A DNA stretch of 64,000 nt from Talinum fruticosum (Eukaryota > Streptophyta > Magnoliopsida > Caryophyllales > Talinaceae). The position numbers were made by a program, and so were the translations under genes. Shown here piece after piece: positions 36,820-46,509 of this stretch (its first letter is position 1; the number at the start of each line of letters is the position of its first letter). The stretch is from NCBI GenBank assembly GCA_021018815.1, contig JAITYX010000052.1, positions 1,478,501 to 1,542,500 on the forward strand, given 5' to 3'. A model generated the notes under the pieces. That model was given only the letters and a program-made list of their open reading frames with translations, did no database searches and was not told the origin of the DNA.

Positions 36820-36965
36820 TCATCAACTGGGCCCTAATATTGGAAATATTCATGAGAGACTCCGAACAAGTATTGCTCAAGTTTGTCATGGTTTTTGAGG
36901 AATATGTGGGCGGTTTTACTTTTACCCAAAAAGACGGGGAAAGCCCTCTGGTTTTCCCACAAACC
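36820..36965 (-). pseudogene. Relic of an eighth wound-induced peptide gene
   Basis: On the minus strand, 36959-36911 matches the upstream block of copy 4 (AAAACCAGAGGGCTTTCCCC, then 'GTCTTTTTGGGTAAAA'). It is followed after a short gap by sequence resembling only the gene's 3' end: 'TTGAGCAATAC...GAGTCTCTCATGAATATTT' and 'GGGCCCAGTTGATG', matching the codons for LKQSEES...YL and the terminal WGPN region of copy 4. Most of the coding region is missing, so this is a deletion relic. Confidence 0.55.
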
Positions 36966-37103
36966 ATGTATGGTAACGGTATGGTATGGTATGGTGCAGG
37001 GACTATAGAGTACAAGTTTATGGACAAAAATTTAAAAATATCACCAAATATCCCAAAAAAAACCACCAAGTTATTAGTTTTATGTTTTTCTTCTCTTTTC
37101 TAT

Positions 37104-37105
<2 letters not shown>

Positions 37106-37188
<83 letters not shown>
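37106..37188. repeat. (TA)n microsatellite
   Basis: About 80 bases of pure TA. The Tyr/Ile open frames running through it are not genes. Confidence 0.95.
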
Positions 37189-37189
<1 letters not shown>

Positions 37190-37191
<2 letters not shown>

Positions 37192-38068
37192 TTATGTTTT
37201 TATATTTATCATTGTATTTTTTTCCTCAATAACATTATGTGTCTTATTTTTTAAAATAATGTGTCACCGAATATTGATGTTTAATATATTTTAGGAAAAT
37301 TGTACAACCGAACGTTTAGATAATATATTCTTGTGATATATTTTTTTAAAAAAGGAAAAAAATGACTAAGTGACCAAATGAAAAAAGAAATTGATTATTT
37401 GGTGGCATATTATTCCTTAAGTACTAATCATAGTGACAATGAATTAAATTAAAATAAAAAATCAGTTTCAAATGAAAATGATTGATACTTTAATGGTACT
37501 TATCCAAAAACTTGTCCACTTTTTGCTACATGTAGTTACGCTAAATGATTTTTTGGGGCATATTTAAGTTTAAGTTATAATAATAGATCAACATCATGTT
37601 CCCACCCACCTTATCTTACTCAAGGCCTCAAGGGAGGGGGCTTACCCATTGACATAACTTCATATTGTTTAGGGTTTTTTAAATTTTATCCTAATTAATT
37701 ATTTTTGAACACAGAAAAAAATCAGATACATTCTTAAATTTTTTTAATCCAAATTTAACTAATTAAATTATGATTATCTGTAAAAGCTATTCAACAAATA
37801 CTGTATATAACATACTCCATCATGGCCAATAGGACACACATCTAAGAAGAACACGATTGACTGTACATCTAAACTGCTGTTATGTTTTAGATGCCTGTAT
37901 TGCATTTAATTATTTAAGCATCACACCTACAAATTCCAGGCAAGATGAGGGGAAAAATCACACCATTTTCCAAAACTAACAAGGTAATTATACTAATTTA
38001 TCATCATCATCATCATTCATAATGATATTTACAGGTAATACAATTCAGAGCAGTATGTATTTAGTTAA
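37190..38068. other. Gene-free spacer
   Basis: AT-rich, no gene; ends with a (TCA)n run (about 38001-38018) belonging to the duplicated unit of copy 6. Confidence 0.45.
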
Positions 38069-38323
38069 CTAATTATAAGGACCCCAACAGCTCAAGTACA
38101 TGACTGTTCTCAGTGACTCTTCAGACTGCTTCAATTTCTCGTCTCTAATCTTATTCGAAACCGGGCCAGATAGCTTCTTAGCCTCAGAACAAGATCGTAT
38201 GTTGCTCTTAAGACGCTGGTGAAGGCATCTGATCCGATGATTACCCCTTCCAAATCCATTGTCCTTCCGGCCCTCCACTCCTGCCATTGCTGTCCATCCT
38301 CTGCTTTTCACTGAACTACTCAT
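38069..38323 (-). CDS. Wound-induced small protein (DUF3774), copy 6, altered C-terminus
   Basis: 84 residues, one exon. It starts MSSSVKSRGWTAMAGVEGRK, then 'DNGFGRGNHRIRCLHQRL', and 'LKQSEESLRTVMYLSCWGPYN'. Two features differ from every other intact copy. The conserved ArgTrp before Asn-His/Tyr-Pro has become ArgGly (FGRGNHRI against FARWNYPL), and the terminal GPN carries an inserted Tyr. The frame and the upstream block are intact, so it may be expressed but diverging. A TATA-like TATTTATATATAA lies at about 38383-38395. Confidence 0.9.
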   Translation of the reverse strand: MSSSVKSRGWTAMAGVEGRKDNGFGRGNHRIRCLHQRLKSNIRSCSEAKKLSGPVSNKIRDEKLKQSEESLRTVMYLSCWGPYN

Positions 38324-38411
38324 TTAATATGAAGATTTCAGAAAAATCTGATTTCAGTTATGTTTTCTTATGCTTACAGTTATATATAAATACTCATAGG
38401 TGCTAGACTGC

Positions 38412-38455
38412 TGGCTGTTTTGTAAAATACCGAAGGAAGAGAGCCCCTGGTATTT
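38412..38455 (-). promoter_or_regulatory. Conserved wound-peptide upstream block (copy 6)
   Basis: Minus strand: AAATACCAGGGGCTCTCTTCC in two pieces with 'TTCGGTATTTTACAAAACAG'. It lies immediately upstream of the TATA-like sequence and only about 90 bases from the start codon. Confidence 0.65.
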
Positions 38456-38953
38456 CAAGTGACATTCAATCACACACTCAAGTTTGAGTTAAAAACAGTC
38501 AATTGTACGATGTGGATATATAGAGATAGGAGAAGAGGCCGCCGTTGTGATCGAATGGATCAGATAAAGGCATACAAGTTAACATTTTATCTTGGATTGT
38601 GAGAGACCACCCAAGATGTTGACAGCCACTTAGTTCTGAGAGAATCCTATCAATTTATTTCGGTATTATTACTAATCCTTGATATTTTGCTTCTACTCCT
38701 GTTTTGGCTTTAAGCACTGGATAATTGTTGCGTCCAGGTCGTCTTAGGAAAGTGTAAAGTACATCAGACACTTCAGAAAACATAGCGGAGAAAACTAAAA
38801 GGCAGTCATATTGGACATCATCTTATAAAATGTTTACTATGAGACAATCTCGTCCAAAAATTTTTGCAAAACCCCCATTTCCTACCCAGCGTCACCTTGA
38901 TTTATAGCAGATGTCGTGAACTTGCTGTCTAAACCAGGGATCAGGAGAGTTCA

Positions 38954-41156
38954 TCACAAGAGCTTTCGAAGTGTTGGTCGAAGTGTTTGATAAACTTGGT
39001 GCCATCCATGCTGCGTCAGGTGAACTGTATCCCAGAAGAATGCCACCTGTGGATTATTGCATACCCTGTACTTCGCTTCACCACCTTCTACGTTTCCACA
39101 ATCATAATTACCCGTGATGCCTTGGCAACATTGTTTCAAGGGATTATTTTTATACTTCAAATTTCCTGCGTTCAAGGAAACATGTCACTATCATTTCAAA
39201 TTTCCTTCATACATTACATGATTCTTATAGTAAATATCATCATCATATACGTTTTCCACCTAAGGCTTTTTCTGCCATAAGCTGCAGAGGAAGAAAACAA
39301 AGTGTGACACATTAGGCATGTAATTAATTTTTCAACTGACTGCAAGAGAGTGCTCGAGTGTAGTACAATTTTGCTCATGCTAATCGATTCACTTGAGTTT
39401 TTGATGTTCATGTACCTCCAATACGTACTATTTCTACTCCATCATCACCATAATGATATCGAGACAGAACTGTTGACATTCTAATGAGCTAGCATATGAT
39501 CTTAACGGGTAACAACTAAATAATCAGAGAAGAGGAGGGAAGCAAGAAACCAACACCTGGTTGAATTTTACGCCCCTGCAAAGCAAATAGGAAGGCATCG
39601 TAGAGGTCAAGGATAAAAAAGACAGGTTTTCGGGTTTGTTTGTTCAAACTCGCTAAACCTTCTTGTAGCAGTTGATTGTGAAAAGCACTGGCTTTATTGT
39701 GTCTGCTTGAGCAGTTTTTATGCCCAAGTAGGAACGTCGTAATAGGAAGGCATCCAAGGGGTGGCAGTGTTGTGACTGCTACTTTCGGCACTCCCAAATT
39801 GTGAATATGCTTAACATCCGACAGCAGCTGGTGTACAACGGATTTTATGAATCTCACTAAGTCCTATAAGAGGAATATACACAATCAGTAATATTACGAG
39901 ATAAATAGAGGGAAAGAACAAATTGGTTGAACCATGTACGTACTGACCTCCGGGTTTGGGGGCTCATGCATGCGGAATGTGGCATAGTCATTGCCCGCAA
40001 GGGAGACAAGAGCGATTGAAGATCGAAGGTCATTGTTGGTGTAAACTTTTTCTCGAGTTATGACATCCTCAAAGAGATTGATTTGTGAAGTCATGTTTGG
40101 TTGGGGGCATACGTGTTAAAGACCCCTGTTCCTCCATATGCAAAGTTCATACCAAATTGGGTCTTTGCATCAGGTAACATTTTCCTTCTTACATAAGGTA
40201 TTGGTGATCTTATGTGGAAATATGAAGCTGCAACATTTTTACATAAAATACGGAAAACAAACGATCAATGTCACGCATTAATGTACCAGTTGCATGTATT
40301 AAATTATAAACCTAAAATAGTAATTACGTTTATTATGGGCGTCCAATTTAAAGTTGATTAAATAATAGTTTTACCATATGAATGCAATAACAAAAGTGAT
40401 TATTTACAAAAACATTTTTGCTTCTCTAGAGTAACCTATAATGGGGTAGAATACTTGATTTTTCACCCAAAAAAATAGATAAAAGGCTATTACAACTAAC
40501 AAAAGGAGAGAATATATTATGTTTGTTAGTTTGACTTATAGAATTATTACGTACCCTCGAATTAAAGTATCATATATCATAATCGGTTCTAAGACTTATC
40601 TTATTTGAAACAATTCTTTTTTTCATTATGATCTAATCATAACTACTTCGCACTTCTAGAGATTATTATAAAAAAGATGATAACGTATATTATGACATTG
40701 TTACTAAAAACATGTAATAATCTCTGGTTTTGTCTTAATATTTTTTTCTAGGAGTGACAAAAGATAAATAAAAGCAACAGAATATAATTATGGTAATTAA
40801 TGGATTTGTTTTTCTTACCGACAAAATCAGTCAGAACCCGACCATCAGAGAAACGTCCGGCGGGTTTTCCAGGAAAGACAAGGCCATAAGGGCGTTTCCA
40901 CGAAATCCCAGCCACCTTATTCCAATTCCCCGTATCGACGTAGGAATCTCCGAACACAAAGAGCTTCTTCTGGGAGGAATGTCTACGATGATGTACATGT
41001 GATCTTCCTGTAATTAATTAACCGACCCCATTTAGCAACAACACTATAGTAATCAATCGACCAATTAATGGAGAAATCGACAGGTGATTAACCTGCTGAT
41101 GCGGAGGATGCGAGAAGAGAGAAAATGAGCAAGGGAAGAAGACATGATTTCTTCAT
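38954..41156 (-). CDS. GDSL esterase/lipase (SGNH hydrolase), five exons
   Basis: Secreted plant GDSL-type ester hydrolase resembling the Arabidopsis At5g03610 group; substrate unknown. Exons (minus strand): 41156-41093, 41007-40819, 40227-39948, 39863-39557, 39165-38954. About 350 residues. The signal peptide is MKKSCLLPLLIFSLLASSAS. Block I is 'LFVFGDSYVDTGNW' with the nucleophile Ser (GDSY instead of GDSL). Next come 'FPGKPAGRFSDGRVLTDF', 'GMNFAYGGTGVFN', block III-type 'LVSLAGNDYATF', and block V 'FFWDTVHLTQHGW' with the Asp-His pair, so the catalytic set is complete. In exon 3 a C-run (plus-strand G-run 40103-40107) is one base short: 'GTGVFNTYAP' and 'QPNMTSQINLF' lie in adjacent frames. 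One extra base makes the exon fit the phases of both neighbours. Probably an intact gene with a sequence error. Confidence 0.88.
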
Positions 41157-41717
41157 TTCTTTGGTGGAAGGGGTGGGGGTAGAGGTAAGAGGAGTTGCCT
41201 GTGTAGATGTCTGATTAATTAGATATTTATATGATATACATGATGTGAGATTAATTACCAAGATTTTCATTTGAGATCAGTGAAGGAGAGGATCAAATAT
41301 TTACTATTGCAAAATTGTAACACCTAAATTTTAGGTGTCTTATTTAAAATTAATATTATTATATATTAAATTAAAAATATATATAAATGAATAGTCAAAT
41401 AATATTACAATTTATAAACTGTATGTGCAATATTTACAATTATAAAATATTTGTATAATATATATGTCTTTGCAGATAGGATTCCACCGAGGCTATGGCA
41501 ATTTACTATCTAGGCCCAGTGGGGCCTGGGCCTGGGCCTGGGCAACTGTCAGCAGTAATAAAAGAGGTGGTTCGTATGAGCTATTGCTTGTTGTAAGTAA
41601 GTGTGTGTATGCATATGCATAGGTTTCCTCTCATGTATTCCTTACTGATGCTTGAAGGAAGCTACCACTTATGAGCTGGAGCCTAGTTTGTTTAGATGAG
41701 TCCCACACTCGTTATAT
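41157..41717. other. GDSL gene promoter and spacer
   Basis: No gene. Includes the GDSL 5' leader and a small GC-rich tandem 'gggcctgggcct' near 41520-41540. Confidence 0.4.
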
Positions 41718-41800
41718 CACTGATACAAGAATCACCTTTTACTATGGTTAAAAATAATCTTTTATTACAGTTTTTAATCGTAGTAAAAGAAAACATATTA
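41718..41800. mobile_element. CACTA-like end (degenerate)
   Basis: Starts CACTGATACAAGAATCACC followed by 'ttttactatggtta' and 'aatcgtagtaaaag', matching the style of the element end at 20733 (CACTACTACATGAACCAC, ttttaactacggct). No partner end identified. Confidence 0.4.
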
Positions 41801-42548
41801 TTACGCTTCATTTAGATGTAAGGGTTGTAAAAGCGTCATAACATATATATATAGGCCATATTCCATTGAACTGTAAGGAGTCGTAAGCTTTGTTGTAAGG
41901 AGGTGTAAGATAGTTTTAAAGTTACTTATAAAAATTTGTAAGAAATTGTAAACAATTGTAAAAAATTATAATATTGTAAAATAAAATTAAATGCAACAGG
42001 TCTTAAAACTTACCTATATATAACAACACGTGTGAATAAGAATGTTACATGTGTCTTGAAAATTTGCTCTTGGGCAAGGCCAATATATTTTGGCTTTAGT
42101 GCAAGTAGTCTACCCCTAAACATCTATATTATGATAGCTTTTTTAATTTAGAAGGATGCTTATTTTTAGGGAGTTCTACTTGAATAATGAAACTACTCCA
42201 TTTTAATTTGTGGAAGTTTAATAGTCCCTTTCTCGACTGATTCCATTGATTGTTTTTATCATAAATTACTAGATGAAATTATTGATAGGGAAGGACAACT
42301 CTAAAACTAATTTTCCAGAAAATGCTCTTGAGATGTATCATTTCATTTATTTTAACCCCAAAAACTAGTATCGATCATATATGAGTGACACATAAGAAGC
42401 TTATGTGTAACTGTTTTATAAATGTATTGTTTTATGTAAGGTATGCATTTAATTATATTTTAAATAATTAATTTGTATGAAATTATGTGTCATAAATTAA
42501 ATAATTGTATTGATTCAAAACTAATTTGTTCACATTCAAACATTAAGG

Positions 42549-42638
<90 letters not shown>

Positions 42639-42640
42639 TT
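42549..42640. repeat. (TA)n microsatellite
   Basis: About 90 bases of pure TA. Confidence 0.95.
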
Positions 42641-42741
42641 TTATAATTTATAAAAGTTAGAGAGAATCAATGTATAAGTATTGGTTCAAAACGAAAACCA
42701 TATGATTATATGTGTAACATATATGGAATAATCATATAGAA

Positions 42742-43190
42742 TTACTTTTTTTTGACAAAAGAGAGGATTATATTAAATTCGATCAATAAATTTACACATA
42801 TCGTCACTCGCCGGACCATAGATAATGTTTGGACCATTCTCAAACCACACCCTCTCCCGAGAGTCAATAGGTTTAAGATGGGCAATTGTATGAGCATCCG
42901 CATTCCCCTCCCTTCTAACATGAACCTAAGAATGGAAATCGAAACTAGAAACAATATCCAAAATAATGTCTGAAAAAGAAAACCTAAAAACGTATTAAAT
43001 TGAGCTTTACTGGAAAGCTTCCTTATCAAAGCTACACAATCACTTTCAATGATAACACGTTGATATCGATAGTTACGGACCTGCTGAACAGCGAAACGGC
43101 AAGCACGAGCCTCCTCTTCTCCTACCCCTTGAAAACCAATCCCATGTTTGACTACCATAAGAAGCACATCACCAAGGCTGTCACGAGTCT
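42742..43190 (-). mobile_element. LINE 3' fragment: RNase H-like domain (RVT_3)
   Basis: Minus-strand open frame with 'EEARACRFAVQQVRNYRYQR', 'VIIESDCVALIRKL' and a diverged remainder. This is the RNase H-like C-terminal domain of plant non-LTR elements, where EARA and the ESDC acidic residue are usual. It ends in an A-run on the minus strand (plus-strand T-run about 42746-42753). The 3' half is out of frame with the family. Confidence 0.75.
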
Positions 43191-43562
43191 CCCATAACTC
43201 GTTGTTAAATTAATTAATATTTAAAAGATACTTTTTGTGCCTATCAAAAATAAAAAGAAAAAGTCTCACATATTATAGAATTTTAAAAAATAGTAAATGA
43301 TATAAAAGTAAAAAAATAAAAATCATATAAAGAATAATAATTACATTATTATAAAATTATCATTTATTTTAAAAGCTGTATATCTTATTATTTATTTATA
43401 TTAATAAAATTAAAATTACAAATAACTAAAGTCCTTACATCTCAGGGTATAACACTAGTATTTATTAATGTAATACTCAAATTGAACAATTGCAACAAAC
43501 TTATTCAATTCTATTAGCCTAAATTAATATACTTATATGATTTAAAATTACTAAAATTTTAA

Positions 43563-44569
43563 GGATGCACTTATAACGACTTTCGTTATACGACGATCAC
43601 CATAAGATGCATTAATCTGCACCATACATGTGTATTACAATAATCACAACCGTTCATTTTTTTCTTCTAATTAAATTAAAAATAAATTTTAAAAATTTAA
43701 TTAAGTATTTTAAAAATTAAATTAAAATAATTAATTATTCTTATGTTTGGCTATTTTGGATTATCTCCCATCTTCGTCGAATTAATCCGTGAAGGAAGGA
43801 GAATGGAGAAGATAGAGCACGAACAGTCTTCGTCAATGGCATCAACATGCACATAGCGGAAACCGGAGAACCCACCAAGGGCACCATTCTCTTCCTTCAC
43901 GGATTCCCGAGCTCCGGTACTCATGGCGCCACCGGCTCCTCGCTCTCTCCTCCGCCGGCTACCGCGCCGTCGCTCCCGACCTCCGCGGATTCGGCGACAC
44001 CGACGCACCGCCCTCCGCGTCCTCCTACACCGCTTTCCATGTCGTCGCAGATCTCACAGGGGTAGTATCCGATCCGGGTATCTTGGATTCTCTCTCATCT
44101 TCGTCGAATTGGAGGCGCTTTGATCGGAGCTTGGATTCTCCGAGTTGGGAATAAGCCGTATATCCGGGCCCTCGCTCCATGGAGGAATAATCGGTCGTCA
44201 ACTGAAGCTTTCCGTTGTGACTCGAAACCATCGGCACAAGGAGAAAGAATCGGGATTTGGGATCGGGGTTAGAAGCAAAGATCCTTTGGTCTCCGCCATT
44301 GATGCGGATCGATTGATCTTTCGGAAGTAATGCTCCGATCTTAGAATTTGTTCTACTATCTTGAGTTAGATCTAGTTTTTTGAGTTTACAATGGTCGTAT
44401 TTAAGAGAGAGAACATAAAATATTTAGATAATTAATTAATTTTTTAAAATTTATTTTTTACTTAATTAAAAAAATAAACGATTAAAATTACTCGTGATAC
44501 ACATGTACGGTGTAGATTAATTTAATTTACAATGATTGTAGTATAACGACAGTCGTTATAAGTTTTTCC
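43563..44569. mobile_element. Pack-MULE carrying an epoxide hydrolase gene fragment
   Basis: A 1007-bp element flanked by a perfect 9-bp direct repeat AAATTTTAA (43554-43562 and 44570-44578), the size used by Mutator-like elements. Terminal inverted repeats of roughly 80-90 bp start GGATGCACTTATAACGAC on the left and, reversed, GGAAAAACTTATAACGAC on the right, then share 'tcgttata', 'ttaatct(g/a)cacc(a/g)tacatgtgta'. The GC-rich interior holds the first-exon part of an alpha/beta hydrolase gene. No transposase, so non-autonomous. Confidence 0.85.
43803..44060 (+). pseudogene. Captured N-terminal fragment of soluble epoxide hydrolase
   Basis: Plus strand, inside the Pack-MULE. It starts MEKIEH, then in the next frame 'NGINMHIAETGEPTKGTILF' and 'LHGFP' (oxyanion-hole HGFP of epoxide hydrolases), then in the third frame 'WRHRLLALSSAGYRAVAPDL', 'RGFGDTDAPPSASSYTAFHV' and 'VADLTG'. 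It stops at what is the first exon-intron border of the parent gene (GGG then GTAGTATCC). The catalytic nucleophile, acid and base lie in later exons and are absent. Two frame changes, each consistent with one missing base in a short A or G run. Not expected to make an enzyme. Confidence 0.85.
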
Positions 44570-44578
44570 AAATTTTAA

Positions 44579-45154
44579 TAGTTATATTAATTATTAATTG
44601 TCAAACCTGAATATCAATTGGCTATATCAACAACTATAAATAATATTTCAATAGAATCAATCATGTAAGCCAAAAGGTAGGTATTATGCATATATATAAT
44701 TTTATAATTTTGAAAATTTGCAGATAATATGGCCACTGTACCAAAGTAAAACACTTTTTAAAATTTTTTTTTGACAAAGTGGTAGTATGTAATCTTGTCA
44801 TTTTAACTTATTTTTTAATTTCATAACATCTATTAATTTATAATTTCAACAATATATTAATAATTATTTTATCAATTTTATCTTAATTAACTATTTTTTT
44901 CTCCTAATTTCATCAACTTTTCACATTTTCAATAAAATTTTAAAATAAATTAATTTTTTAACATAAATTTTGTATAAATTTGATATTTCCTTGACATTTT
45001 CTCAAAGTAAAAAAAACAGCAAATATTATAAACCCAAAGACTCCAAAAGCAGATTCGATCATACATAAAAACTTGGTCGTTTACCAATTTTTCATCATCA
45101 TCATCATGATCATAGATAAAGAATAGTACGTGAATAGATTAAATTAACAAGGAA
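44579..45154. other. AT-rich spacer
   Basis: No gene; ends with the 'tcatcatcatcatgatcat' stretch (about 45097-45113) seen behind copies 5 and 6 as well. Confidence 0.45.
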
Positions 45155-45403
45155 TTAAGGACCCCAACAGCTCAAGTACATAACTTTCCTAAGAGAATCT
45201 TCCGATTGCTTCAATTTCTGGTCTCTGATGTTGCTGGAAATGAGGGATGAAGAGAGCTTCTTAGTCTGAGAATAAGATCGGAAGTTGGTCTTGAGGTGCT
45301 GATGAAGGGATCTGAGAGGGTAATTCCAGCGTGCAAATCCATTGTCTTTCATCCCCTCCACTGCGGCCATCACTATCCATGTCCTGCTCTTCACTGAGCT
45401 CAT
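45155..45403 (-). CDS. Wound-induced small protein (DUF3774), copy 7, one residue short
   Basis: 82 residues from the ATG at 45403, chosen because it aligns with the MSSVKSR start of copies 3 and 5; a longer frame opens upstream but lies in the leader. Has 'TWIVMAAVEGMKDNGFARW', 'NYPLRSLHQHLKTN' and 'SEDSLRKVMYLSCWGP', stopping at a TAA one residue before the terminal Asn of the other copies. If the C-terminus is processed or recognised, this copy could differ in function. Conserved block at 45538-45585 and a TATATATA about 80 bases upstream of the ATG. Confidence 0.92.
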   Translation of the reverse strand: MSSVKSRTWIVMAAVEGMKDNGFARWNYPLRSLHQHLKTNFRSYSQTKKLSSSLISSNIRDQKLKQSEDSLRKVMYLSCWGP

Positions 45404-45537
45404 GGTAAGCAGAGAAGTTGGTATTGTGTTTCTTGGAAGCAAATAAAATTTTGATGTTTACATTTCTGGGTAGTTGAATCAGTATATATAGCAGCAATAC
45501 TTGCAGATGAAGGAGTGGGGGAGAGGTGCTGCCACTG

Positions 45538-45585
45538 GCTGACTGTTTTTGCAAAATACCCAAGGAATTCAGCCCCTGGTATTTG
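45538..45585 (-). promoter_or_regulatory. Conserved wound-peptide upstream block (copy 7)
   Basis: Minus strand: AAATACCAGGGGCTGAATTCC then TTGGGTATTTTGCAAAAACAG in two parts. It lies just upstream of the TATA-like sequence (45483-45490). Confidence 0.65.
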
Positions 45586-46261
45586 GCTCTGTCTCAATCT
45601 TACTCATTTTTTTATTATTTTTTATTTTTAGATAAAATCTCACTCAACTTTTGAGATGATGACGATTGTTATTATTTTTTATTTTTTATTTTTGGATAAA
45701 GTTTAACTTTGATTAAAATTAGATGGAATAAATTGATTACAGGATAAAAAATTTTATCTGATATTTAAATTTTTTTTTAATTGAATAATTTAAATATGTG
45801 TAAATTTTGATTAAAATTAATAATAAAAATTAAAAAATTATATTTAAATTAAAAATTCGAATAAAAAATTTATTAATCTGATTTAATTTAAATCGAACGA
45901 ATTTAGATCCCCAGCACTAACCCGAGGCCGAGAGTCCAGACGGGGTGCAATGAATTTGGCGTATATGTGTCTTGAACAAACAAGTAAATAATTAAATAAT
46001 AAATAACGACAAATTCTTTATATTTTTTTATGAAAAACGACAAATTCAAGAGAGAGACAAGATTTGTATTGGATAAGAACTAACTACCACGGAGAATCTA
46101 TAAGAAATTAAATTTGGATTCACCAAATACTTTTTTTATTTTAAAATATTTATTTAATTTTAGATGTGAAAAATATTTTTAAAATATAAAATTTATAATA
46201 ATGTTAATATTAAAAATTTAAATATCTTAAAATTTCATTAAAAATAAAAAAAGTAATTAAT

Positions 46262-46490
46262 AAGGATAAAATTGTTAAACTATTCATTAATAATATATTA
46301 TAGGAATTATAAAGTGATAAATATTATGAAACGAACAAAATTTAGTTAAAGTGACATACTCCATTTATTTTAAAATACACATCACTTTAACTAATATTTT
46401 TCGTTTCATAATATTTGTTTCTTTATATTTTCAATTATATATAAATAATTAGTTTATTAATTTTATCTTTATTAATTATTTTGTATCGGA
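46262..46490. repeat. AT-rich inverted repeat, Stowaway-like halves
   Basis: Left arm (to about 46350) and right arm (from about 46377) pair through 'cactttaacta' and 'tttcgtttcataatattt' and further out 'ttttatc(c/t)ttattaatta'. The centre reads 'gacatactccatttatttt', like a Stowaway terminus. Probably two MITE ends head to head or a foldback MITE. Confidence 0.5.
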
Positions 46491-46509
46491 GTTTTTTAAC
46501 CTAAATTAT

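Noticed and set aside
36840..37232. 130-codon plus-strand frame ending in Tyr-Ile repeats
   Set aside because: It runs antisense through the wound-peptide relic and into a TA microsatellite.
43751..44237. Arg-rich minus-strand frames in the Pack-MULE
   Set aside because: Antisense shadows of the captured epoxide hydrolase fragment.
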